From positions 60,675,078 through 60,739,077 of the forward strand of contig CM055895.1 of the NCBI GenBank assembly GCA_029582155.1: DNA of 64,000 nt, in the 5' to 3' direction. The position numbers were made by a program, and so were the translations under genes. Shown here piece by piece: positions 1 to 10,689 of the stretch. The stretch is from Panopea generosa (lineage: Eukaryota; Mollusca; Bivalvia; Adapedonta; Hiatellidae). The notes beneath the pieces were generated by a model, which saw only the letters and a program-made list of their open reading frames with translations, was not told where the DNA came from and made no database searches. Within the stretch, counting starts at the first letter, position 1. Every line of letters starts with the position of its first letter.

Positions 1-1961
1 AATTCACGCCGCCATTTTAACCAGAACTGATCTGCCAAGTACCTCACCCGTTTCCACTGATCTTTGTACATGTCCTTGAAAGACAAACCGCCTAATGGTT
101 GCTGATCATTGTTAAGCTTCAAGGTCAATAATGCTGAAGGACTAAGGACTTCTGGACAATCTGGGTCAGAAGAGATGGGGACAATAGGTCTTGCATTGAT
201 GATTGCACCAACCTCTGCCATAAGTGTGACTATAACATCATGAGTAAGGTTGTGAGTACCAGAGAGCAACGACTCTAAAATACGTCTTGTTAACCCAATC
301 ATTCGCTCCCATACGCCTCCCATATGGGAGCTGTGTGGCGTGTTAAACAGCCAAACACAACCTGACCCCAAAAGAAAACCCTTGGTTCTCTCATCCTCAA
401 CATTGATAGCTTCTGCATTGATCAAATCTGTAGCCCCTACAAAATTTGTACCTCGATCAGAACGGAAAAGTGTCACTTTGCCTCTGATAGCTATGAGTCG
501 GCGGAGTGCATTGACAAAGGCGGAGGACGACATCTCATCTATAACCTCTATATGTACAGCACGTATAGACAAACATATGAATAGTACCGCCCAACGCTTG
601 GCACTGGCTTGAGACCCTCGAGTTTTCCTGAAGACAACCTGCCAAGGTCCAAATACATCTACCCCAACCTGTGAAAAGGGTGCAGACTCTACTGTTCTAT
701 CTACGGGCAGATCAGACATTTTCTGATTTTCAATCCTTCCCCTGAGTTTCTTACAGGGTACGCAATGGAAGATATAGGAAGTTACAGCACGCCTACCACC
801 TATTACCCAATAGCCACCCTGCCTAATAGCTCCTTCTGTAAGCAAGCGTCCTTGATGATGGACAGATTCATGAAACTTTCTAATGATCAATGTAGTAACA
901 TGATGTTTGGCTGACAAAATAATGGGATGCTTTTCCTCCATTGGCAAACTGCTATTGCTAAGACGACCCCCCACTCGGAGCAAACCAAACTCATCCAAGA
1001 AAGGATTCAATGACAATAAAAGACTATCACTATCCAACTGTTCCTCAGAACACAATGTGGCAACATCTGTGGGAAAGCATGCAAATTGGACTTCTTTGAT
1101 AACCAAACGCTTCGCTCTGTCATTATTTTGAACCAATCTTGATTGGGGACAAGCATGCCAGCCACTGCAAGTGGAGTTCTTCCTGAATGACATAGCTACA
1201 TGTATCAAAATCGACACTGAAATTACTAGCCTATCCCAAGAAGAAAAACGCTCAAACCTATCAGATCCTAAACAACCCTTTACGGAAACACCCGTAGAAA
1301 GAGCAGTTACATTAGCACGAATCTCAGAGTCTATGTTGGGATCAAACAAGGGATAGAACTCTGGCACTCTAGTTTTTTGGGCTGTAAGGAAAGGTGGTCC
1401 TAATAGCCAAGAACTATCTACTAAAAATGATGAGAAAGCACCTCTAGTACCAATATCTGCAGGATTCTTATCGGACGGCACATACTGCCATTGCATCGGA
1501 CTACTCACATGCCTTATCTTGTAAACCCGGTTACTGACATATGTATAAAACCTACGAGACTGGTTACAAATATAGCCGAGTACAACTCGACTGTCTGAGT
1601 AGAACCTAGTATGACTGATCTCAATGTCTAGATTCTCAACGACCATCTGATACAGCTCTGTAGCTAGAACAGCTCCACAGAGTTCTAACCTTGGGATGGT
1701 GTGACCATTAGAAGGGGCAACCTTGACCTTTCCAAGTATGAAGCTAGACTGTTTTATACCACTGCTAGAAACTGCCACAAGAAATACTACTGCTGCAATA
1801 GCCTTCTCTGAGGCATCAGAAAATATGTGCAGCTCAAACCCTGACATCTTTGTAATAGACAACTTGAACAGACTCCTGGGAATCTTAACACACTGCATGT
1901 CACTAATACTGTCTAACCAATTTTGCCACCTGACCTCAGTGTCAGGAGGTAATGGGTCATC
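1..1961 (-). CDS. BEL/Pao RNase H and integrase (partial, runs off the window)
   Basis: From 1961 to position 1 the minus strand stays open with no stop, about 653 codons. It shows RNase H motifs (FSDASEKAI, FYSDSRVVLGY), then the integrase zinc-binding region (HESVHHQGR with CVPCKK). The integrase core follows, with VGVDVFGPW, FRSDRGTNFVG and HMGGVWERMIG carrying the D, D and E residues. The C-terminal part ends at the edge after WKRVRYLADQFW, the beginning of the DUF5641-like tail usual in BEL elements. A TAG at 1962-1964 separates it from the RT frame. Confidence 0.9.
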
Positions 1962-1974
1962 CTAATCTACTCCA

Positions 1975-4077
1975 CTAGACACTATCTCTCAGAATCAGCC
2001 TACCTCCAATCACGACTGGTGCAAGAAAACCCAGTGGGTCAAAAATGCTGTTGATAGTACACAAAATGCCCCGTTTCGTGACTGGCCTATTTTCTACTTT
2101 GGAACTTAAAATAAAACAATCTAAATGAAGATCCCACTCCAGACCAAGACTACGCTGAGTGGGCAGACTCTCCTGGTCAAAATCAACACGACTCAAATTT
2201 GTGGCTAAATATTGTCTAGGCAGACTTTTCATGACCTCTGGGTCATTTGAAACAATTTTGTGCAGACACAAACCTGTAAAAGCCAATGACTTCTGTGTAC
2301 GTTGCAACAAAACTACAGCCTTTGATACTGAAGAACATGACGTGAGCCCATCATCGACGTAAAAGTCTTTATTTACAAAGTTCTGCTCGTCTGTTTCAGA
2401 CCTCTCAACTGCTTTTCTAAGACCAAAGGTAGCAACTGCCGGGGATGGGCTATTCCCAAACACATGCTTACACATCCTGTATTCTACAGGAGGCTTAGAT
2501 AAGTCATTATCTTGATACCATATGAACCGCAGATAATTCCTGTAACTCTCATCAACTCCAAAGCAATAGAACATCTGCTGTATATCTGCCGCAACTGCTA
2601 CAACATCACGCCTAAAACGCATCAGAATGCCTAGCAGACTGTTTGTAAGGTTAGGACCTTGAAGCAACACCGAGTTTAAGGACACACCCTCAAACTGAGC
2701 CGAGGAATCAAAAACCACTCTAATTTTATCAGGCTTCTTAGGGTGGTATACCCCAAATATTGGCAAGTACCAGCATTCAGCACCTTTTGGTAACCCAGGA
2801 GCAATTTCTGCATGACCATTGTCAAACATTTTAACCATGAAATCAATGAAGTGTTGTCTTTTGGTAGGATGCCTATTAAGACTGATCTCAAGAGTTTTGG
2901 CCCTTCTTTGTGCTTGAGCTCTATTGTTGGGCAATTTTGATCTGGGTGACTTAAATGGGAGTGGAGCAGTCCACTTACTATTTGGATCAAGTTTAAACTC
3001 ACAATTCATTATAGACAGAAACTCCCTATCTTCAGCTGACAAAGATGGCTGATCATCTTGGGTGTGTGTAGCGAACACTGAATCATACGTATACATACAT
3101 GAGTCAGACGCATAATTGCAAGGTTTGTACAATGTAAACCTACCATTATCAACAACATAAGTATTTGTACATTCAGTCTTGTCACTCTCACTTCTATCAT
3201 ACAATACATGTTCATTTACATGGAACTTATTTGGACATGGTGGCAACAGTGAAGCACGTCCATCACCCACAATGAAGGTTTTGTTAACAGAAACATTGAC
3301 AGGCAAGTGTGAATTGCCGAGGCAAACTTCGCCTACAATAACCCAACCTAAAGGCAAACGCTGTGCGTATGGTGCTCCCCTAGGACCAACACGTTGATCT
3401 AGAACATGATGGACATCTGTGATATCCCTACCTAGAAGTAACAGGATCTGAGAACTGTTATCTATTTCGGGTATCACAGTTGCTATGTCAACCAAGTGTG
3501 GGTGAGAGACGGCAGCACTAGGTGTAGGAATCTCATTCCTATTACTAGGTATTTCTGAACATTCAAGCAAAGTAGGTAGCTCGTAACTGACATTGCTATC
3601 AACACTCTCTATGACAATATCTGAAGCCTTACGCCCACTCCTAACTTGAACACCTGAACATGAGGTAAGTGAGTATTCACAAGACTCACCCTTAACATCT
3701 AACTGTGTGAAAAGATCTGGCTTTGCTAAAGACCTATTACTTTGTTCATCAAGTATCGCATAGCATGAGACTAAATTTCTAGGATTGTCTTTCTTATATG
3801 CTTTAACCAAAACAATTTTGGCACATGACTTTCCATGCACCTCATCATGACAAACATCAGTACATTTAGAGTCTACATGGTAATTCTTCTGTTGCGAGCT
3901 CCGACTGTTCTCCCCACCTTCCTGATTCAGCCTCTGAATGTGCATTACAGAATGGTGCCGCTTGCTTGAACACTTAGAACACTCAACTTGCACTCTACAC
4001 TCTTTGATTGTGTGACCTGGCAGAAAACACTTAAAACACAACTTATTTTCACTTAGAAATTTTCTTTTCTCTTCCAT
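1975..4077 (-). CDS. BEL/Pao protease and reverse transcriptase
   Basis: A 700-residue frame. Near the N-terminus it has two zinc knuckles: one classical CCHC (CFKCFLPGHTIKEC) and one following CSKC...H form. An aspartic protease follows, with active-site region AILDEQSNRS at about residues 105-115. From about 370 onward comes a Pao-type reverse transcriptase, with IRVVFDSSAQ, VAADIQQMF and the catalytic FYVDDGL. The frame is lost near the RT/RNase H junction, at a GA-rich run where a short indel is likely; RNase H and integrase then continue in another frame. Confidence 0.92.
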   Translation of the reverse strand: MEEKRKFLSENKLCFKCFLPGHTIKECRVQVECSKCSSKRHHSVMHIQRLNQEGGENSRSSQQKNYHVDSKCTDVCHDEVHGKSCAKIVLVKAYKKDNPRNLVSCYAILDEQSNRSLAKPDLFTQLDVKGESCEYSLTSCSGVQVRSGRKASDIVIESVDSNVSYELPTLLECSEIPSNRNEIPTPSAAVSHPHLVDIATVIPEIDNSSQILLLLGRDITDVHHVLDQRVGPRGAPYAQRLPLGWVIVGEVCLGNSHLPVNVSVNKTFIVGDGRASLLPPCPNKFHVNEHVLYDRSESDKTECTNTYVVDNGRFTLYKPCNYASDSCMYTYDSVFATHTQDDQPSLSAEDREFLSIMNCEFKLDPNSKWTAPLPFKSPRSKLPNNRAQAQRRAKTLEISLNRHPTKRQHFIDFMVKMFDNGHAEIAPGLPKGAECWYLPIFGVYHPKKPDKIRVVFDSSAQFEGVSLNSVLLQGPNLTNSLLGILMRFRRDVVAVAADIQQMFYCFGVDESYRNYLRFIWYQDNDLSKPPVEYRMCKHVFGNSPSPAVATFGLRKAVERSETDEQNFVNKDFYVDDGLTSCSSVSKAVVLLQRTQKSLAFTGLCLHKIVSNDPEVMKSLPRQYLATNLSRVDFDQESLPTQRSLGLEWDLHLDCFILSSKVENRPVTKRGILCTINSIFDPLGFLAPVVIGGRLILRDSV

Positions 4078-4122
4078 GGATTTCGACTCGAAGACGCGAC
4101 AATTCTCTAGGGAATGCGGTGT

Positions 4123-5661
4123 CTAATGGATTGGACACAGTGATTTCTCGCTCCTAACTGAACTTTGATCAACTTCTGTTTTAGCCGATGATAAGACGGT
4201 ATTCTGTCGATGAGTGAACGAACTAGGTTTGGTTACACTCGAACTTGGCTGACACATATTCACTTCAAAGCAGAAGCTGGGGTCATTCCACACTTTGCTG
4301 TACTTTTTCACAAACTCGGCAAACTCACTAAATGGTGGAAAAGTGACGGCGTTCCGTGTCTTGAAGTTGGTGGCATGGGTAACCCATTTTTGCTGAATAT
4401 CATGGGGTAACTTTACAATGATCGGATTAACACCTGCTGATGAATTGAAATATGATAATGTAGTTTCATACTTAGGATCTTCCATGAGTCCTTGTATTTG
4501 AGCTAATAGATCAGACAGTTCATACAACTTCACCGGATCTTTCCGTGTCACTTTCGGGAACGAAGACAACTTCTTTGTGGTTTCATTGAAGACATTCTCG
4601 GCAGCACCAAATCTTTCATCGAGACGATTCCATATCTGACAAAGTCCCCCATCTGGATTATAAACGTAAGCTGTTTTCAAGCTAATAGCATGTTTCTTTG
4701 AGCTGGCACCCAACCATTTGATGAGAAAGTCTATTTCTTCTGCTGCTGAAACATTCATTTCTGAAGCAACTGACTTAAAGCTGCCCTTCCATGCTTCATA
4801 GTTCTCTGGGGAATCATTGAAATTTGACAATCTAGACAAAAGCAAGTCCTTCCTCAAAAGAAACTGAACTATGGCGTTATCCGGAGCTGCTGCACTACTT
4901 CGATCAACAAGCTGTCTGCCATCTGGAGCTCCTGTACCACTTTGCTTTGTATTATGTATGTTCGACGGTGGTATTTCCACTTTCTGATCATTAACAAAGT
5001 CTCTAACCCTGTCCATTCTGTCTTCGCTGGCAACACAGGAACCTATACCGGAAGCATTACTTAATCGTTCATAAGCACTAGCTTCAGCTGTTAGTGCAGC
5101 TGTTTCTTTTTTAAGCTGTAACAAATTCAGTTCTGCATCTATGTCCGCCTGTTTATGTGCTACTGAACTCCTTTCTTTGGTTAATCTCAACTCTTCTTCA
5201 GCAAATTGTATTTTGGCTTTTGCTGCTTCAGCTTCCGCAAGTTTCTTCTGCACTATTTCTGAGTGATTACTCTCTGCAGATGAACGTGTGGACATATTTT
5301 CTAACTTCTCGGTTCGTATTTGCCGAATTACAGTCAGATACTTATCAACTTTAGTTTCACAACTAACAAAGAGACTGTCAACATTCTTGACTTCTGCTAA
5401 ACTTGTATCTGTTCTGGTGTCTTCAAGATACTTAATAAACATGCTATATGTCTCTTGTACAGTCTTATAAAGTTCTGTGAGTTCATCACGCGCTTTATTT
5501 AATGTTAGAATTGAACTATTTATGGAAAAATCTATTTCTCGATCGGAAATCTGTTCTCTAGCAGCTATGTTGCTTTTTAGCTTGCTGTAGAAATGTTCTA
5601 CTTTTGCGTCGTAGCCAGCCATGGCTTTTTCTGTCAGTGTTCTTATCCGTCGCTCGGACAT
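4123..5661 (-). CDS. BEL/Pao gag polyprotein
   Basis: This 512-residue frame begins with a charged, probably coiled-coil region (about residues 1-200, rich in E, K, A and L). It is followed by a globular capsid-like part (about 260-470) with the motif NYEAWKGSF and a long segment around IWNRLDERFGAAENVF, resembling the DUF1759 gag domain of BEL/Pao elements. It ends at a TAG immediately before the zinc-knuckle segment of the next frame, which is in the same reading frame 15 sense codons before the next ATG. BEL elements usually encode gag and pol as one frame, so this stop is probably a mutation, although stop-codon readthrough cannot be excluded. Confidence 0.88.
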   Translation of the reverse strand: MSERRIRTLTEKAMAGYDAKVEHFYSKLKSNIAAREQISDREIDFSINSSILTLNKARDELTELYKTVQETYSMFIKYLEDTRTDTSLAEVKNVDSLFVSCETKVDKYLTVIRQIRTEKLENMSTRSSAESNHSEIVQKKLAEAEAAKAKIQFAEEELRLTKERSSVAHKQADIDAELNLLQLKKETAALTAEASAYERLSNASGIGSCVASEDRMDRVRDFVNDQKVEIPPSNIHNTKQSGTGAPDGRQLVDRSSAAAPDNAIVQFLLRKDLLLSRLSNFNDSPENYEAWKGSFKSVASEMNVSAAEEIDFLIKWLGASSKKHAISLKTAYVYNPDGGLCQIWNRLDERFGAAENVFNETTKKLSSFPKVTRKDPVKLYELSDLLAQIQGLMEDPKYETTLSYFNSSAGVNPIIVKLPHDIQQKWVTHATNFKTRNAVTFPPFSEFAEFVKKYSKVWNDPSFCFEVNMCQPSSSVTKPSSFTHRQNTVLSSAKTEVDQSSVRSEKSLCPIH

Positions 5662-5701
5662 CAGAATGGAAGAGATTCCATGAACAGCTCTCCGTGTCTC
5701 A

Positions 5702-5906
5702 ATGGTCTATTTACTATGCAGTCCCCCATTAATGCTTCAAATAAAAGGACAGCCAGTTAACCGTTTTACCACTTTATTGTTCTTGCACAAGTTATCACAA
5801 ATCCATACCTTGTCAGTTTGTGCAAGAACAATAAAGTGGTAAAACGGTTAACTGGCTGTCCTTTCATTTGAAGCATTAATGGGGGACTGCATAGTAAATA
5901 GACCAT
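5702..5906. repeat. Near-perfect 89-bp inverted repeat with 27-bp spacer
   Basis: The left arm 5702-5790 and right arm 5818-5906 are reverse complements with one clear mismatch, separated by 27 bases. The repeat lies 41 bp upstream of the gag start, where the 5' LTR and primer-binding site of the BEL element would be expected. It may be a foldback rearrangement of an LTR end or a separate palindromic insertion. Each arm carries an AATAAA-type signal near its inner end. Confidence 0.9.
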
Positions 5907-6095
5907 AAGGGCACTAAAATAGCCAATATACAACCATGTTGAACCAAGCGACAGGATTCAATCCAATATGGCTGCCTCCTGCGAAGCCGCGAGGTGTAAA
6001 GACCAAAAATAGTGGAAAGTAACGGAAAGGATGGCACGTACTAAACAGCACAGATATACTTATGATTAGCCTGCATGAGACCTACTCAGTCAGTT

Positions 6096-7610
6096 CTAAA
6101 CAATGAATAGCAGAGCTAGTCTTATGTCCTTTATTCTAGCGAAGACATCAGTGACCAGGTCCGTATTGATCTCACTGTCCCTATGTATGTGCATGAGCCC
6201 CAATCCAGACAGTCCACCCGCGGACATTGTAGACCGAAGGTAGGTTTTCAAACGTCGCATACTGCTGTACGAACGTTCTGCAGTAGCAGCGGATACCGGC
6301 ATGGCAAGCAGAATATGTAAACAGGTCACTATGTTTGGGTACAATTTCCTGTTGGCATCTGCCAATGTGTCCCCAAGCGTGGACGATGGTGTTGCTTCTA
6401 CAAGGTGTCTTGTTTTCCACCATAGCGTTTCACATTCAAACTTTGCGACGTTCTGTGCGGGAAGATCTGATTTAAAGGTGTTGCAGATAGACTGGATCGT
6501 GTCGTCAGTAAGGTGAGCTAGGTTTTGATGGAATCATGTTCTCGCATTTAAGCGATCTTTAACCTGAAGAAGTATATCAGACAATTTCGTAGTTAGGTGG
6601 TCAATAAACGGAAAGAACATGTTACGCTTCCAGTAATCAGAAATTGTATCAGCACGAGCATTTTGACGATGTTATTGCCTTCTTGTATAAGGTGGTTGTG
6701 AGGGCTCCGCGTGCGCCGCCTTTGCCATCAACACAACCCTCTCGTATAGACCATCACATACGGCCGGATCGTTTCTTTGCTCCGCCACCAGACGTGAGAC
6801 CGTTTTGCCTTCTTCACTAGGTCACATGTTTTATTTTGCAGCATTTTTTATAGTGGACCAATATGGCTACTACAGATTCATCAGTCACCAGACTTACTAT
6901 AAACCCGAATTGGGTAATTCGAGTTTGAATGACCCGATCTCGCTATCGCCATAATTCGCACTCAAATCTCTCAGCGCAGCTATGACAGTTTGGTAGGAGC
7001 ATCTGAACATGTGCAATGCATCTGCTCTCACAGACCATCGCGTTTTGCATAGCGACTGTAGTTTCGTCCTGTTATCCGCTGCCGTCCGGATCTCTTCGTC
7101 ATTTGTAGCGTAGAAGTCGCTTGCCAGAGTAGATGAAACCGAACGCTACTTCTTTAACAGCTTTCATCATATTACGGGCTAACTGTTCATCCGATACATG
7201 TATGCTAGCTAAGTTAGGCAATGTGCCCTACAGTGCGTATATATCGTTTGGGAAATGCACGCCACGGAATTTCCAGGAAATATTCGATGCCCCTCGTAAC
7301 CCTGGTCAGGCATTTTATCCAAGTCAACACCAGCATTTCTCAGCTGTAGCAAAACTGCTTCTGACAATGATTCCCCGGTTGCAAACCCAATGAAATTCTC
7401 TACTACGGAACGCGAGTCTTGATCAAAATAACTTAGGCAAAGAGCCATTTGCTCCATGGTTGCTGCGCACGATCCGTTGCCTCGTCGGCCATGAATCCGA
7501 AAAACGGCGAACTGTTGGATTTTTTATCTGTTCACCACAAATATCGATTAATTCATTTTGAATTTTATTTGGCATAGACATCGATCTTGGGTCACCATTT
7601 TCAAGTGGTT
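6096..7610 (-). pseudogene. hAT-superfamily (ZMYM1-like) transposase relic
   Basis: The minus strand encodes, in scattered frames, a ZMYM1/DUF4371-type transposase. Around 7209-7457 there is MEQMALCLSYFD followed by VVENFIGFATGESLSEA and YTHCRAHCL. Around 6900-7100 fragments such as KTRWSVRADALHMF can be read. At 6096-6365 the C-terminal hAT dimerisation domain is clear (MPVSAATAERSYSSMRRLKT). Several frameshifts and stops separate the pieces, so it cannot encode a full transposase. No terminal inverted repeats were identified. Confidence 0.85.
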
Positions 7611-7619
7611 ATTTAACAG

Positions 7620-9060
7620 TGAGTTGTGATTAGCTTGGTTCTAACGTTCTCCTTCATCTCCCGTATAAACCAATTATAGTTTCTACTATAGCATGGAGGA
7701 TTTTTTTATTTCTCTGTACACGAACGTTGTATGAAGATGACATAGACGAAAGTATGTGATTTATATCAAATAAACCTCACCCTAGTGAGGCGCCAATTTT
7801 ATTGCATTTTTCGCATTTTTACTTTTTCGATTTTCAAAATCCAACATACGCACGTGCGTAAGTGTGTACGCCTAGGCACGCCCCTGTCCGTGTGTCAACC
7901 TCTTTATTACACGTGTTTCTAAATTATGTACATACGTTCTCTATATTTTAACCCAGTCTAAATTTAAACAACAATAATAATAAAAACAAATTTAATTTCA
8001 AATAAAACATTGCTATTGACGTTTCTAGAACATGCGACGTTCATTTTGATAAAATTTGACGAACACGTTAACCAATTGAGCTATTGTACCATTCTGATAT
8101 TAACGTAATATTTTAAGATATTTGTATGATAGATATAGATAGATCTTAAACTATTACAGTCTTTCATCATTACAAATATATAACAAAATAAATACACATA
8201 CACACACGTGACATATCTGAACAAAGTTAGAATATATAGTTTAATCATATTATGTTACTCTCGAATCTTTTGAATGTTTGTTAAATCGGATTTGTGTCTA
8301 AAAGAGGATGATCTTTTCGCAAACATGGAAAATAAATTATATAAATTTAGTCAATAATAACAACATTTGGTATTGAACATCTTAATTTAAACGCTTCGGA
8401 TAGATATTTACATAATTTGTAAATGTATTTGTATTTGTTGACTGCATCAACTCCACCATTTAAACATACTCGGTTTTCTGAAATAGTAACCTGGAATATA
8501 TTTTTTTCCGAATTAAACAGTAAGATTCACAAATTAAAATGAAATGAAAATCGTCTTCTATTGCATATCATTTGATTTACATATCTGACAAACTCGCTCG
8601 CATCTCTCAACTTTCTCTCTCATATATCTCCCTGTTTCTATTCTTAAACTTTGTTTAAAAAAACTTCGAAGTAACTTATATGCATTTCAGTTTCAAGTAT
8701 ATGCGGATTGCTATGCAGTTGCTTCCCTTGCTTTGTTTACATTAGAAACAGATGTGACATTATAAACTAAAATAATGTACACAAACACTAACCAAATCAA
8801 CGGACTTTTTAACGAAGAACATACATATTTTTTATCCGTTAAAGAATGTATACTGTATGTTACTTGCCTTCTTTTAAAATAAATATATTCTTCGTTTTGT
8901 TATCGTCAATATTCATTAAACGAATTTCGTTTTAAATTCAGTTCGACGTCACCTTTCTCTTATTTACAACAAAAAGCATCCAAGTTTAACAGTCGGTTTG
9001 CTAGCGACGCGTATGTGCTCTCGTCCGACATGTTGAACCATGATGGCGTTTTACGCGACC
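7620..9060. other. AT-rich intergenic DNA, no gene seen
   Basis: No convincing coding frame, RNA gene or tandem array was found here. Short A/T runs and degenerate sequence predominate. Confidence 0.6.
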
Positions 9061-9072
9061 ATTGGTTTCATA

Positions 9073-9165
9073 CACAGGCACTGGTCACAAACTCTTTTTA
9101 GTATACACGGGCATATAGTATCTACAATATAGATACTAAAAAAGAGTTTGTGACCAGTGCCTGTG
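9073..9165. repeat. Hairpin element with about 32-bp inverted arms
   Basis: The arms 9073-9104 and 9133-9165 are reverse complements except for the length of one T/A run. They begin CACAGGCACTGGTC and end GACCAGTGCCTGTG. A loop of about 28 bases contains a smaller palindrome (AGTATCT / AGATACT). This is probably a small foldback MITE. Confidence 0.85.
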
Positions 9166-9329
9166 GTTTTATACACGCACGTGTTCACCGGGCCATATGA
9201 TTATGAGTTTTCGGCCCGGGCCGATAAGTGATAACCAGTGTGTGAAGGCAATAACCTGCTTAAAACATGCTCATTTTTGTTGCTATAGTTACATGTGTAT
9301 TAAACGATTTTACCGATGTAGGAAAACTT

Positions 9330-10680
9330 AACTTTTCTCACATGACCAGACGAAAATCTTGGACTAGGCCTACATGTAAATGATTTTTTTGTAATCCTTT
9401 TCCTTATCCACACATCGTAATTATTTGTATTTTCATTTTCTCGTCTATTAAAATATTTTTGCCGTGTGGGATAGAAATTCTTCCATTTCTGCTCATAGAA
9501 GATAGGCCTACGGGTTCTCCCCATGGAGGAAAACTCTATCCGTGTCACGTGATAGTTTTCTCACATGGCCTGACGAAAATTTGGGACTAAATCTTTTTTG
9601 TAATCTATTTCCTTATCCACAAATCGTGATCATATACATTTTTCTTTTCACGTAGACCTACGAAAGTATTTTAAAACTTGATTTTGTCGAAGGAAACCGT
9701 ACAAAAGAGATAGAAGTTACGTCAGTATAACGACGTCAACGTATATATTTATGACGTCTTGATTACCTACAAGAAAAATGTCAGAATGAAAAGTATATCT
9801 GAAATGAATTATTTAGATTAAATAATGTGAGAAGAAATTAACACGTGTAATATCTGGTAAAATGTCAATTTCTTCATGTATATGCTATATCTTGGGCGTT
9901 AAACACGCAATAAAAAAAGTAGAATATTTTTGTGATGAAGGCCATTATCGAAGATCTGTCATTTGACTGAGATGAATGGAAGAAAATAAATCCATTATGA
10001 GTCATCCATGTGGAATAAAAAAATCTCACCCTCTGAGTCAAAATTACATGCAGGGTACTCGGCAGAGCCTCGTGCCTGCATGTAATTTCGATCCCTCAGA
10101 TAGATCTTTGAAAATGGCCTTCATCACAAAACTTGTCTACTTTTTTAATGTGTGTTTAAACGCCCAAACTTTCAAATATATATGAAGAAATGGACAATTT
10201 TAAGTACATATTAAAATATGTATGCATACTAAAAGTATGTATGAGAAATTACACCTGTTAATCTTTCCGCACATTGTTTAAATAATTCACTTCAAATATA
10301 ATTTTACTCTGACCTTTTTCTTGCAGGTAACCAAGACGTTGACTTCATTATTCTGACGAAACATCTATCTCTTTTTTTACGGTTTCCTACGACAAAATCA
10401 AGTTTTAAAATATTTTCTTAGACGTGAATATTTCTATTATGTTTGTGATGAAGGCCATTATCAAAGATCTATCATTTGACTGAGATAAATGGTGAAAAAA
10501 ATCCAGCATGATTTCATCCATGTGGGATAAAAACATCTCACCCTCTGGGTCAAAATTACATGCAGGGAACTCGGCAGAGCGTAATTTCGAGCCCACGGAT
10601 GAGATATTTCTATCCGATACGGATACTCATGATGGATTCTTATAATCCCACATGGATATTCATGATGGAATTCATAAACC
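9330..10680. repeat. Composite foldback cluster: large inverted repeat plus direct copies
   Basis: From about 9655 to 10429 the sequence reads as one long imperfect inverted repeat with arms of roughly 380 bp. For example, ATTTTAAAACTTGATTTTGT near 9670 pairs with its reverse complement near 10395, and TGTGATGAAGGCCATT near 9932 pairs with its complement near 10115. The centre lies near 10065, where AAATTACATGCAGG faces CCTGCATGTAATTT. At 10441-10600 part of the left arm recurs in direct orientation. At 9335-9640 a segment including TTTTGTAATC and TCCTTATCCACA is present twice, about 230 bp apart. Confidence 0.85.
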
Positions 10681-10689
10681 TTCTTTAAT

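Larger units (their letters stand above)
1..5661 (-). mobile_element. BEL/Pao LTR retrotransposon, truncated by the left window edge
   Basis: On the minus strand the order is gag, then zinc knuckles, protease and reverse transcriptase, then RNase H and integrase running off position 1. This order, the DUF1759-like gag, the aspartic protease core beginning LDEQSN and the FYVDDGL polymerase motif are characteristic of the BEL/Pao clade. The element is close to intact but has a TAG between gag and pol (4123-4125) and a small frame break plus stop near 1962-1977, so it is probably recently dead. The 5' LTR should lie just above 5661. What is found there is an 89-bp inverted repeat (5702-5906). 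The 3' LTR lies outside the window. Confidence 0.93.
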
